A DNA stretch of 43,747 nucleotides, taken from the NCBI GenBank assembly GCA_041627475.1, contig JBFKQZ010000001.1, forward strand, positions 1 to 43,747. Reading direction: 5' to 3'. The stretch's first letter is position 1. Each line of letters starts with the position of its first letter. Below are positions 14,066 through 21,342 of the stretch, piece after piece. The translations under genes were made by a program, and so were the position numbers. Source of the stretch: JBFGFG01 sp041627475. GTDB lineage: Bacteria; Actinomycetota; Nitriliruptoria; Nitriliruptorales; Nitriliruptoraceae. The notes beneath the pieces are model-generated. The model did not search any database. It was not told the origin of the DNA and saw nothing but the letters and a program-made list of their open reading frames with translations.

Positions 14066-15190
14066 ATGGTCGACAACCACGCCGCGAAGATCGCCGAGCA
14101 GCGCGATCGCGTGACGGCGATCGAGCAGTACCTCGACATCGAGGCCAAGCGCGAGCGGCTCGAGGAGCTGCGCGCCGAGGCCTCGGCGCCGGGCCTGTGG
14201 GACAACCCCGAGGAGGCCCGGCAGGTCACGACGCGCCTCAGCCAGGTCGAGCGCGACGTCGAGCGCTACGACCAGCTGATGACCCGGCTCGAGGACCTCG
14301 AGACGCTCAACGAGCTGGCGCAGGAGATGGAGGACGACGACACCGCGGCCGAGGTCGCCGCGGGCATGGGCAAGCTCGTGCGCATGGTCGACCAGATCGA
14401 GGTCTCCACGCTGCTGTCGGGCGAGTACGACGGCGAGAACGCGATCGTCTCGATCCAGGCCGGGGAGGGTGGCGTCGACGCCATGGACTGGGCCCAGATG
14501 CTCCAGCGGATGTACCTGCGGTGGGCAGAGAAGAACGGGTACGAGACCGAGGTCTACGAGGAGTCCTACGGCGACGAGGCCGGGCTGAAGTCCACCTCGT
14601 TCGAGGTCCGCGGCCCCGACGCCTACGGGATGCTCCAGACCGAGCACGGCGTCCACCGCCTGCTGCGCAACTCGCCCTTCGACTCGCAGGGCCGCCGCCA
14701 GACCTCGTTCGCCGCCGTCGACGTGGTGCCGGTGCTGCCCGAGGCCGAGACCGACGTCGACATCCCCGACGAAGAGCTGCGGGTCGACGTCTACCGCTCG
14801 TCCGGGCCCGGCGGGCAGTCGGTGAACACCACCGACTCGGCCGTGCGGTTGACCCACATCCCGACGGGGATCGTCGCCACCTCGCAGAACGAGAAGTCGC
14901 AGCACCAGAACAAGGCCGCCGCGATGCGCGTCCTGAAGGTGAAGCTGGCCGAGCTCGAGCGGCAGAAGCGCGAGGAGGAGCTCGAGGGGCTGCGTGGCGA
15001 GCGCAAGAACGTCGGCTTCGGCAGTCAGATCCGCAGCTTCTTCATGTACGGCAACCAGATCGCCAAGGACCACCGCTCCGAGCACGAGCACGGCAACCCG
15101 GCGACCGTGCTCGACGGCGGCGACGCCCTCGACGAGTTCATCGAGGCGGAACTTCGCAGGCGGGCTGCCGAGGCCCAGGCCACCAACTGA
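14066..15190 (+). CDS. prfB: Peptide chain release factor 2
   Basis: 374 residues. RF2 reads UGA and UAA stop codons and triggers peptide release. The stop-codon recognition tripeptide is SPF (residues 203-205, in LLRNSPFDSQGRRQ), which is the RF2 type rather than the PxT of RF1, and the catalytic GGQ is at residues 249-251 (SSGPGGQSVNTTDSA). The N-terminal coiled-coil domain is complete. ATG 14066 has CGGAGG five nt upstream. The frame is uninterrupted, so the autoregulatory +1 frameshift at an internal UGA known in many bacteria is not used here. It heads the series prfB-ftsE-ftsX-M23-smpB-ssrA. Confidence 0.97.
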   Translation: MVDNHAAKIAEQRDRVTAIEQYLDIEAKRERLEELRAEASAPGLWDNPEEARQVTTRLSQVERDVERYDQLMTRLEDLETLNELAQEMEDDDTAAEVAAGMGKLVRMVDQIEVSTLLSGEYDGENAIVSIQAGEGGVDAMDWAQMLQRMYLRWAEKNGYETEVYEESYGDEAGLKSTSFEVRGPDAYGMLQTEHGVHRLLRNSPFDSQGRRQTSFAAVDVVPVLPEAETDVDIPDEELRVDVYRSSGPGGQSVNTTDSAVRLTHIPTGIVATSQNEKSQHQNKAAAMRVLKVKLAELERQKREEELEGLRGERKNVGFGSQIRSFFMYGNQIAKDHRSEHEHGNPATVLDGGDALDEFIEAELRRRAAEAQATN

Positions 15191-15239
15191 CCGTCGACCG
15201 GGGGCGGGGGGCCTGTCGGCAATGCCCGACCGCGGCCCG

Positions 15240-15245
15240 TAGCCT
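15240..15245 (+). promoter_or_regulatory. Putative -10 element of ftsE (TAGCCT)
   Basis: TAGCCT, 51 nt before GTG 15297 and about 50 nt after the prfB stop. Confidence 0.5.
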
Positions 15246-15296
15246 CCCCATGTGGCGCGGTCCGACCCACCGCGCAGCCTCCCACCGGGGACACAC

Positions 15297-15995
15297 GTGA
15301 TCACCCTCAAGAACGTCACGAAGACCTACAAGCGTGGCGAAGTCGGCGAGGTCGTGGCCCTCGACGACGTCTCGCTCGAGGTCGCCAAGGGCGAGTTCGT
15401 CTTCATCGTCGGACCGTCCGGTTCCGGCAAGTCGACGCTGATGAAGCTGCTGACGCGCGAACAGCGCCCGGACGGCGGTGAGATCTACGTCGCCGGCAAG
15501 AACCTCAACACGCTGCGCAGCTGGAAGGTGCCGCACCTGCGGCGTTCCATCGGCTACGTGTTCCAGGACTTCAAGCTGCTGCCGAACAAGACGGTCTTCG
15601 AGAACGTCTCGTTCGCGCTCGAGGTGATCGGGCAGGGCGGCGGCCGCATCGACCGTCGCGTGCCCGAGGTGCTCGAGCTGGTCGGTCTCGAGGAGAAGCA
15701 CGAGGCGATGCCGCACGAGCTGTCCGGTGGGCAGCAGCAGCGCGTCTCGATCGCCCGCGCGTTCGTGAACCACCCGCGGCTGATGCTCTGCGACGAGCCG
15801 ACGGGGAACCTGGACCCGCAGACGTCGGTGGGGATCATGAAGCTGCTGGACCGGATCAACCGGACCGGCACGACCGTGGTGATGTCGACCCACGACCAGC
15901 AGATCGTCGACACGATGCGCCGCCGCGTCATCGAGCTCGAGAAGGGCAACGTCGTGCGCGACCAGTCGCGCGGCGTGTACGGCTACGCCGACTGA
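15297..15995 (+). CDS. ftsE: Cell division ATP-binding protein FtsE
   Basis: 232-residue ABC-type ATPase, cytoplasmic partner of FtsX in the divisome. Walker A GPSGSGKS is at residues 39-46, the Q-loop at YVFQDFKLL, the signature LSGGQQQRVSIARA, Walker B LMLCDEPTGNLD, and the H-loop STHDQQIVD. The opening ITLKNVTKTYKRG is typical of FtsE. GTG 15297 fixes the usual length; the ribosome site is weak (GGGGA). FtsX begins 12 nt after its stop, so the two are co-transcribed. FtsEX does not transport a substrate; ATP hydrolysis is thought to activate peptidoglycan hydrolases outside the membrane. Confidence 0.97.
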   Translation: MITLKNVTKTYKRGEVGEVVALDDVSLEVAKGEFVFIVGPSGSGKSTLMKLLTREQRPDGGEIYVAGKNLNTLRSWKVPHLRRSIGYVFQDFKLLPNKTVFENVSFALEVIGQGGGRIDRRVPEVLELVGLEEKHEAMPHELSGGQQQRVSIARAFVNHPRLMLCDEPTGNLDPQTSVGIMKLLDRINRTGTTVVMSTHDQQIVDTMRRRVIELEKGNVVRDQSRGVYGYAD

Positions 15996-16007
15996 GGAAC
16001 CTCCCAC

Positions 16008-16898
16008 ATGTCACGTTGGCTCCACGTCCTGCGCGAGGCCGGGATCGGTCTCGGCCGCAACCTGCTCATGACCGTCGCGGTCGTGCTGTCGGTCGCGGTG
16101 TCGCTGACCCTGTTCGGTGCCGCACTCCTGCTCAGCCGCCAGGTCGACCTCGTCGCCGGTGAGTGGCAGGGCCGCATCGAGGTCTCGATCTTCCTGTGCG
16201 ACGACGCCCGCTGTCCGGCCATCACGCCCGAGCAGCAGCAGGAGCTGCGCCAGGAGCTCGAGGCCGAGCCGGTCGTCGCCGAGGTCTTCTTCGAGTCCAA
16301 GCAGGAGGCCTACGACCGCTTCGTCGAGCAGTTCGAGGACCAGCCCGCGCTGGTCGAGACGATCAGCCCCGACACGCTGCCTGCGTCCTTCCGCGTCAAG
16401 CTGACCGACCCGGAGCGCTTCGCGGTCATCTCCGACCGCTTCAGTGCCTTCCCGGGCGTCGAGGAGATCGTGGACCAGCGCGAGTTCCTCGAGGGCTTCC
16501 TCGGCCTCGCCAACACGATCCAGACCGGTGCGCTGTGGGTCGCCGTGATCCAGCTCGTGGCCGGGGCGGTGCTGATCGCCAACACGATCCGCGTGGCGGC
16601 CTTCGCGCGCCGTGAGCAGACCTCCGTGATGAAGCTGGTGGGTGCCTCCAACTGGTACATCCGCCTGCCGTTCGTCCTGGAGGGGATGTTCGAGGGCCTC
16701 GCCGGTGCCGGCATCGCGACCGGTCTGCTGTACCTCGGCTACCCGTTCGCGCGCGACGCGCTCGCCGGCCAGGTCTCGTTCGTGCCGATCATCGGGCAGG
16801 ACCAGGTCTTCAGCGTGGCCCTCGTGCTCGCTGCCGTCGGTCTGGGCATCGCGGCCCTCTCGTCGGTGCTGTCGCTGCAGCGCTCGCTCGACGTCTGA
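16008..16898 (+). CDS. ftsX: Cell division membrane protein FtsX
   Basis: 296 residues with four membrane helices. TM1 is NLLMTVAVVLSVAVSLTLFGAALLL (about 18-42), followed by a large extracytoplasmic loop (about 45-165) containing EVSIFLCDDARCPAITPEQQ with two cysteines, then TM2-TM4 in the FtsX/MacB-type permease domain (WVAVIQLVAGAVLIANTIRVAAFARREQTSVMKLVGASNWYIRLPFVLEG). The Arg/Glu-rich cytoplasmic loop after TM2 contacts FtsE in this family. ATG 16008 has GAGGA 8 nt upstream. The large loop is the known docking site for peptidoglycan hydrolases or their activators; the next gene encodes such an enzyme. Confidence 0.96.
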   Translation: MSRWLHVLREAGIGLGRNLLMTVAVVLSVAVSLTLFGAALLLSRQVDLVAGEWQGRIEVSIFLCDDARCPAITPEQQQELRQELEAEPVVAEVFFESKQEAYDRFVEQFEDQPALVETISPDTLPASFRVKLTDPERFAVISDRFSAFPGVEEIVDQREFLEGFLGLANTIQTGALWVAVIQLVAGAVLIANTIRVAAFARREQTSVMKLVGASNWYIRLPFVLEGMFEGLAGAGIATGLLYLGYPFARDALAGQVSFVPIIGQDQVFSVALVLAAVGLGIAALSSVLSLQRSLDV

Positions 16899-17017
16899 GG
16901 TTCACCCCGCGACGCTGCCTGCCGACATAGTGTCAGGGGCAGCCCCGCCCCACACGCTCGTGGACGCTGTGGCTGCTGTTGCTGGTGTTGCCTGTGGTGC
17001 TGCTGTGGCATCCGATG

Positions 17018-17023
17018 TACGGT
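17018..17023 (+). promoter_or_regulatory. Putative -10 element of the M23 peptidase gene (TACGGT)
   Basis: TACGGT, 30 nt before GTG 17054. The 155-bp gap after ftsX suggests that the gene has its own promoter. Confidence 0.45.
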
Positions 17024-17053
17024 GACACGGGCCTGCTCCGACGTGGAGATCGC

Positions 17054-18277
17054 GTGCACATCCCGCGCTTCCGACGCACCACCGCAGTCACGATGGCTGC
17101 GGTGCTCAGCGTGCTCGTCGCCGGCGTCCCGTTGGGCAGCGCCGCCACGATCGACGAGCTGCGCAACGACCTCGACGACACGCGCAACCAGCTCGACTCC
17201 GCCGAGGAGGAGCTGGCACGGACCCGCGAGGAGAAGGGGACCGTCGCCGACCAGGTGCGCGCCGCCGATGCCGCCATCGCGCAGCTGTCCAACGAGCTCG
17301 CCGTGCTCGAGAACCAGCTCGCCGACGCCCGGGCCAGCGCCGAGGGCGCCGCGCGGCGGACCGAGGAGGCCCGCCAGCAGCTGATGGTCCTCGACGCCGA
17401 GCTGAAGGAGGCCGAGGCCTACCTCGCCGAGCGCGAGCGACTCCTCGAGGACCGTGCCGTCGCCGCCTTCATGTTCGGCAGCGTCAACTACGCCGAGGTC
17501 GTGGTCGAGTCGCGCTCGGTCACCGAGTTCGTCAACACGACCTACTACCTGCGCCGGATCCTCGACGAGGACAAGCGCGTCGTCGAGGACGTCGAGGACC
17601 TCACCGCCCAGCTCGCCACCGCCCGCGCCGAGGCCGATCGCCTGCGCGAGCAGATGGAGGCCGACCAACGTGCCGCCGACGAGGCGCTGGCGATCATCAC
17701 GACGCTGACCGAGGAGCAGGCCCGCGTCACCGCGCTGGCCGAGCAGGAGCGCTCACGCCGGCAGTCGCTGCTGCAGGAGCTCGAGGTCCTCGAGGCCGCC
17801 ACCGAGGCGCAGATCGCCGAGCTCGAGGCCGAGTCCGCCGCCCTCGAGGAGGAGCTGCGCAACGCCCGCTGGCGTGCCGGCGCCCCCGGCAACGGCACCT
17901 GGGTGTGGCCCACCACCGGGCCGATCACCTCGCCCTACGGCTACCGGACGCACCCGATCTACGGCTCGCGTCGCCTGCACACCGGCGTGGACGTCGGTGC
18001 CGGGTGGGGGACCCCGATCGTCGCGGCCAACACCGGGCTCGTCATCGCTGCCTACTGCTCCGGCGGGGGCTACGGCTGCCGCATCGTGATCGACCACGGT
18101 GGTGGCATGGCGTCGCTGTACGCCCACCAGTCGAGCTTCGCCGTCGCCGAGGGGACCGTCGTCACCGCCGGCCAGACCATCGGCTACGTCGGGTCCACGG
18201 GCGCGTCGACCGGCCCGCACCTGCACTTCGAGATCCGGCGCGAGGGTGTGCCGGAGGACCCGATGGGTCACTACTGA
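17054..18277 (+). CDS. Secreted coiled-coil M23 peptidoglycan endopeptidase, probable FtsEX partner
   Basis: 407 residues. A Sec signal (FRRTTAVTMAAVLSVLVAGVPLGSAA) is followed by a long coiled coil (about 33-270) with heptad-like Glu/Leu/Arg runs, broken around residues 135-165 (AAFMFGSVNYAEVV), as in EnvC and PcsB-type proteins. The C-terminal M23/LytM domain starts about residue 283 and keeps all catalytic residues: His309 and Asp313 (RLHTGVDVG), His358 (LYAHQ), His389 and His391 (GPHLHFEI), so it should be an active zinc endopeptidase that cuts peptide cross-links. The start is taken as GTG 17054, with GTGGAGA upstream. A coiled coil directly after ftsEX argues that it is the hydrolase regulated by FtsX. 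Confidence 0.93.
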   Translation: MHIPRFRRTTAVTMAAVLSVLVAGVPLGSAATIDELRNDLDDTRNQLDSAEEELARTREEKGTVADQVRAADAAIAQLSNELAVLENQLADARASAEGAARRTEEARQQLMVLDAELKEAEAYLAERERLLEDRAVAAFMFGSVNYAEVVVESRSVTEFVNTTYYLRRILDEDKRVVEDVEDLTAQLATARAEADRLREQMEADQRAADEALAIITTLTEEQARVTALAEQERSRRQSLLQELEVLEAATEAQIAELEAESAALEEELRNARWRAGAPGNGTWVWPTTGPITSPYGYRTHPIYGSRRLHTGVDVGAGWGTPIVAANTGLVIAAYCSGGGYGCRIVIDHGGGMASLYAHQSSFAVAEGTVVTAGQTIGYVGSTGASTGPHLHFEIRREGVPEDPMGHY

Positions 18278-18291
18278 CCGGACGCGGGCCC

Positions 18292-18297
18292 TACGCT
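18292..18297 (+). promoter_or_regulatory. Putative -10 element of smpB (TACGCT), leaderless arrangement
   Basis: TACGCT ends only 7 nt before ATG 18305, the distance at which transcription normally starts, so the mRNA would begin at the start codon. There is no Shine-Dalgarno sequence between them. Confidence 0.6.
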
Positions 18298-18304
18298 CAC
18301 TCGC

Positions 18305-18781
18305 ATGGGAAACAACGCGAAGTCCGATGGCACGAAGCTGGTCGTGCAGAACCGTCGTGCTCGGTACGACTACCACCTCGACGACAAGTACGAGGCCGGG
18401 ATCCAGCTGACCGGGACCGAGGTCAAGTCGCTGCGTGACGGCAAGGCGTCGCTCGCCGAGGCGTGGGTGAAGATCGACGACCGCGGTGAGGCGTGGCTCA
18501 TGCAGTGCACGATCCCGCACTACGAGCACGGCAACATCAACAACCACCACCCGACCCGCCAGCGCAAGCTGCTGCTGCGTCGCCAGGAGCTCGACCGACT
18601 CCAGAAGGCGGTGGCTGCCAAGGGTGTCTCGCTGGTGCCGACCCGGCTGTACTTCAAGCGTGGGCTCGCGAAGCTCGAGTTCGCGGTCGGGCGCGGCAAG
18701 AACGTCGCCGACAAGCGCGAGACCGCCAAGAAGCGCACCGCACAGCGCGAGATCGACAAGGCCCTCAGCAAGAAGTGGTGA
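18305..18781 (+). CDS. smpB: SsrA-binding protein SmpB
   Basis: 158 residues. SmpB binds the tRNA-like domain of tmRNA and brings it to stalled ribosomes. The family hallmarks are NRRARYDYHLDDKYEAGIQLTGTEVKSLRDG, AWLMQCTIPHYEHGN and a C-terminal tail rich in Lys/Arg (KRETAKKRTAQREIDKAL) that folds as a helix in the mRNA channel. ATG 18305 gives the normal length. It lies about 1.2 kb upstream of ssrA on the same strand, with one opposed gene between. Its promoter arrangement suggests leaderless translation. Confidence 0.97.
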   Translation: MGNNAKSDGTKLVVQNRRARYDYHLDDKYEAGIQLTGTEVKSLRDGKASLAEAWVKIDDRGEAWLMQCTIPHYEHGNINNHHPTRQRKLLLRRQELDRLQKAVAAKGVSLVPTRLYFKRGLAKLEFAVGRGKNVADKRETAKKRTAQREIDKALSKKW

Positions 18782-18801
18782 GACGCTGGGCCGGAACCAC
18801 G

Positions 18802-18846
18802 AGTGGGTACCGGCCGCCCCAGCACGTGAGGCGTTCGGTACCCACT
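18802..18846. terminator. Bidirectional terminator after smpB
   Basis: AGTGGGTACCG (18802-18812) pairs perfectly with CGGTACCCACT (18836-18846), 23-nt loop. It lies between the convergent stops at 18781 and 18862. Confidence 0.7.
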
Positions 18847-18861
18847 GGGTCGCGCGTGTGG

Positions 18862-19737
18862 TCAGGCGGCCGGCTCGGTGCCCTCGTCCACGGGCTGTGG
18901 CTCGGACACCGTGATCGGGTCGAGGTCGATCGTCGTGCACTCCGTCGCGTTGCCGTCGAAGTCGGCGGCGCCGGCGCAGAGCTCGACGCTGAGGGTGTGC
19001 TCACCGGGGGCGAGGCCGGACGCGTCCAGCGCGTAGCCGGCGTCCGACAGCGGGCTCGTGTCCGCGACCTCGCCGTCGACGAGGAGCGTCGCCTGCGGCA
19101 GGACGGCGAAGGCGTTGATGGCCATGTCGTCGAGGATGCCGTTGACGAAGGTCGCGCCGCCGGTCGTGCCGGTCCCGACGTAGAGGTTGGAGTGGACGTA
19201 CTGGCCGTTGATCGTCGCCCCCGGGTTCTCACCGATCGGGAGCAGCCAGGTCAGGGTGTCGTCCTCGAAGCTGCCCTCGACCGGAGTGGTGGAGCACTCG
19301 TTGACGCCCGTGTCCGGGTTGACCGCGCAGCTCTGGGCGCCGAAGCGCAGGCCGGCGTCCGCCGTCGCGGTGACGGTCAGCTCGGTGAGCTCGCCGTCGA
19401 TGGTCGGCGCGATCTCGATCGCCATGCCCTGCGGCAGGTAGCCCGTGCCGGGGTTGGCGTCGCCGAGCGTGACGTGCAGCGCGAGCGTCGTGGCGTCCGG
19501 GAAGCTGACGGCGTACTCGCTGACGTCGACGCCGGAGCCGGAGCCCAGCGCGTCGTCGGCCGGGTCGACACCGATGACGACGGTGTCGAGCGGCTGCACG
19601 AGCGTGCCGACCACGCGGACGTTGCCGGCGGCGTCGACCATGACGTCCGTCGTGTCGGCGGCGGGTGCTGCGGCGATGGCGGCACCGGCCAGGGCGGCCA
19701 CCGCGAGGGCGGCCGGGAGGGTGCGGGAGCGGAACAT
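18862..19737 (-). CDS. Secreted protein of unknown function
   Basis: 291 residues. A Sec signal peptide (LPAALAVAALAGAAIAAAPA) precedes a mature, acidic, beta-rich protein with no membrane segment. Cysteines appear in two clusters (residues about 140-152 and 255-268: SCAVNPDTGVNEC and ELCAGAADFDGNATEC), which suggests disulfide bonds. The sequence alternates short strands with Thr/Asp/Gly turns (DTTDVMVDAAGNVRVVG, GEHTLSVELC), similar to Ig-like or cell-surface adhesion domains, but I recognise no family. ATG 19737 has GAGGA 8 nt upstream. It lies between smpB and ssrA in opposite orientation, which interrupts an otherwise common pairing. Confidence 0.8.
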   Translation of the reverse strand: MFRSRTLPAALAVAALAGAAIAAAPAADTTDVMVDAAGNVRVVGTLVQPLDTVVIGVDPADDALGSGSGVDVSEYAVSFPDATTLALHVTLGDANPGTGYLPQGMAIEIAPTIDGELTELTVTATADAGLRFGAQSCAVNPDTGVNECSTTPVEGSFEDDTLTWLLPIGENPGATINGQYVHSNLYVGTGTTGGATFVNGILDDMAINAFAVLPQATLLVDGEVADTSPLSDAGYALDASGLAPGEHTLSVELCAGAADFDGNATECTTIDLDPITVSEPQPVDEGTEPAA

Positions 19738-19824
19738 GCGGGGGTCCTCGAGGGGGTGGGGGAGCGGGATCGCGGTTCGGGACTTCGCCGCTGGCGCCCG
19801 TGACTCCTCCCACCCGTTCGGCCA

Positions 19825-19852
19825 CCGTCCGTGTCCGTCGGATCACGGACGG
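19825..19852. promoter_or_regulatory. Inverted repeat between the secreted-protein gene and the ssrA promoter
   Basis: CCGTCCGTG (19825-19833) and CACGGACGG (19844-19852), perfect 9-bp arms with 10 nt between, ending just before the presumed ssrA -35 box. It could be an operator for either divergent gene. Confidence 0.4.
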
Positions 19853-19854
19853 GA

Positions 19855-19883
19855 ATGACAAGCGGGGCCCCGTGCGTTACGAT
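19855..19883 (+). promoter_or_regulatory. ssrA promoter (ATGACA-17-TACGAT)
   Basis: ATGACA (19855-19860, five of six -35 consensus bases), a 17-nt spacer, then TACGAT (19878-19883), an excellent TAnnnT -10 box. It is the best two-part promoter in the window. Transcription should start near 19890, giving a leader of about 80 nt before mature tmRNA. Confidence 0.65.
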
Positions 19884-19889
19884 GGTCGA

Positions 19890-19955
19890 CCCTCCGCAGG
19901 GAGGGACTTGACAACTCAAGAGCGTCGATGCACTGGCGTCGCACCTGTGCGACGC
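19890..19955 (+). other. Two-hairpin 5' leader of the tmRNA precursor
   Basis: CCCTCC-GCA-GGGAGG (19890-19904) begins at the expected transcription start, and GCGTCGCAC-CT-GTGCGACGC (19936-19955) has a perfect 9-bp stem ending 14 nt before the mature 5' end. They may guide or slow RNase P processing. Confidence 0.45.
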
Positions 19956-19969
19956 ACCCACCACACCAC

Positions 19970-20323
19970 GGGGCTGACCTGGTTTCGACCGTGCTCAGTC
20001 CGGTGACAGAGGGAGCGTGCCGAGGACCCACGGTGACCTCGTAAATGAACCTGTGGAACCTTATATCTGCCGACACTGATCTGGCACTGGCTGCATGACA
20101 GCCACGTCCTGCCTCTGACACCTCTAGGAGGGTCAGGACGACATCAGAGGTAACTGGTGAACCAGCGGGCAGCCAGCTGGGGATCGACACGTGAAGCTGC
20201 TAGGGACTGGGAAGTCGTCTGATCTCGGAGCGCCCAGCCCGAACCTCATCCGGTGATCTACGCACGTAGAGCCCACAGCATCGGGGGCGCGGGACCGGGG
20301 TTCGACTCCCCGCAGCTCCACCA
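19970..20323 (+). ncRNA. ssrA: tmRNA (transfer-messenger RNA)
   Basis: 354 nt, one-piece tmRNA. The 5' end GGGGCTGACCTGGTTTCGACC is the standard opening of the tRNA-like domain; the acceptor stem GGGGCUG pairs over seven positions with CAGCUCC at 20313-20319, followed by A and an encoded CCA (20321-20323). The T arm GGGGTTCGACTCCCC is at the 3' end. Between them lie pseudoknot-like GC stems and the mRNA-like part. The reading frame that ends GCA CTG GCT GCA TGA (stop 20096-20098) gives, from a GCC resume codon at 20069, the tag ADTDLALAA; its AD opening matches that of the mycobacterial tag. With SmpB it rescues stalled ribosomes and marks nascent peptides for degradation. Confidence 0.96.
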
Positions 20324-20545
20324 ACCCCACGCATGACCGACCACGAACCGTGGGACGTCTGCGACAGACCTCGTGTGGTCAGGCACCGCGGCAGCAGCCA
20401 CCAAGGGCTGCACCGTGGGGACGGGCGACCACCGCCACCGCCACCAAGGGCGGCGCGGCCGGGTCCCGACCAGCTTCGACCATGCGTTGCAACAAGCGCA
20501 TCGACGCGCCGACGACCCCGCACCATCTCCGGATGGCGCGGGGTC
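20324..20545 (+). other. Gene-free, hairpin-rich trailer after tmRNA
   Basis: No credible coding frame. Hairpins follow one another: CCACG/CGTGG (20341-20353), GACC/GGTC (20367-20380), GCAGCC/GGCTGC (20394-20411), CCGCC/GGCGG (20438-20453), ATGCG/CGCAT (20482-20501) and a terminator-like stem (20514-20545). The third and fourth have different stems but the same loop, ACCAAG. It is either a structured trailer of the tmRNA precursor or a separate small RNA; no promoter is seen inside. Confidence 0.4.
20514..20545 (+). terminator. Terminator of the ssrA transcript
   Basis: GACCCCGC (20514-20521) pairs with GCGGGGTC (20538-20545) and an inner CCAT/ATGG stem extends it. TTCGTGTGTG follows on the plus strand, the more T-rich side. 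It may also stop the convergent DDN-like gene. Confidence 0.65.
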
Positions 20546-20574
20546 TTCGTGTGTGCCCGTCGTGGTCGGGCTCG

Positions 20575-21093
20575 TCAGTTCCGTGGCCGCAGGAGGAACA
20601 CGCGGATCGTCCGGTGCGACGCGCGCTCCCGGTAGGCGCGGTAGCCCGGGTAGATCGCCGCCGCCCGCTCGAAGGCGAGGTCGGCCTCGGTCTCCGAGGC
20701 GCGCTCCGCGACGACGTCGACGGTCCGTCCTCGGTGGGCGATCCGTGCCCGCGGATCGGCCTCCAGGTTGTGCACCCAGGCCGGGGTCGGCGCCTGGCCG
20801 AAGTTCGACCCGATCAGTGCCACATCGTCGTCGACCGGGATCGCCAGGAGCGGTGTCGTCCGGTCGAGGCCTGACCGTCGGCCCGTCGTCGTCAGCAGCA
20901 CGACCGGTAGGCCCGCCAGCAGGGTCGCGAGCGTGAACCGACCGCGGGACACCTTGAAGAGCACCCGATCCGCGTGGTGCAGCGTGCGTTGGAGGACCCA
21001 CGCGCCGAGGGCAGTCCCGGCCGTCCATCGCACGGCGCGGTGCAGCAGGTTCGGTGGTCGGTAGCGCAGCCCGAGCTGCTCCTGGACGGTCAT
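20575..21093 (-). CDS. Deazaflavin (F420)-dependent nitroreductase (DDN) family protein
   Basis: 172 residues with a split-barrel flavin-binding-type fold. The family core is visible: VVLLTTTGRRSGLDRTTPLLAIPVDDDVALIGSNFGQAPTPAWVHNLEADPRARI, where the G-R-x-S-G and P-A-W-x-x-N-L-x-A-D/N-P motifs are typical of DDN/PF04075 proteins, and GYRAYRERASHRTIRVFLLRP closes the domain. Members use reduced F420 to reduce quinones, nitro compounds or fatty acids, often at the membrane; the hydrophobic stretch FTLATLLAGLPVVLL may help membrane association. ATG 21093 is the start. No F420 biosynthesis gene is in the window. Substrate unknown. Confidence 0.88.
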   Translation of the reverse strand: MTVQEQLGLRYRPPNLLHRAVRWTAGTALGAWVLQRTLHHADRVLFKVSRGRFTLATLLAGLPVVLLTTTGRRSGLDRTTPLLAIPVDDDVALIGSNFGQAPTPAWVHNLEADPRARIAHRGRTVDVVAERASETEADLAFERAAAIYPGYRAYRERASHRTIRVFLLRPRN

Positions 21094-21342
21094 GGCGCAC
21101 CCCCTGGACGGATCCTACGGAGCCCCGCCCGCGCAGTCCCCGCCATGCTCCAGTGCGTCGCATCGGGCGCTTGCGTGCGCAGGTCGGACGCATCGGTGCG
21201 AAGTCGGTCGCGCCGGCGATGCGTCTCTCACGAAACGGTTTCGACAGGCCGACGAGAGGGGCAGCCGCGTCGAACCACGGCGCGCCAGCGACGATGCCGG
21301 TGGCGGCCGGCAGTTGCATCCTGGGGCCCACAGGGACCCACA
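21094..21342. other. Non-coding gap upstream of the DDN-like gene
   Basis: About 250 nt with no supportable gene on either strand and no clear TAnnnT promoter close to ATG 21093. Frames crossing it are Arg/Pro-rich and have no ribosome sites. Confidence 0.5.

Noticed and set aside
14066..14180. Programmed frameshift in prfB
   Set aside because: The frame is continuous from the ATG through the whole N-terminal domain, with no internal UGA that would need a shift.
19908..19913. TTGACA as the main -35 box of ssrA
   Set aside because: It is a perfect hexamer, but no acceptable -10 follows at 16-19 nt; ATGACA-17-TACGAT upstream is a better pair. A weak second promoter remains possible.
19970..20574. 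Integrated element using ssrA as attachment site
   Set aside because: tmRNA genes are common integration sites, but there is no integrase, no second copy of the 3' end of ssrA and no foreign gene downstream.
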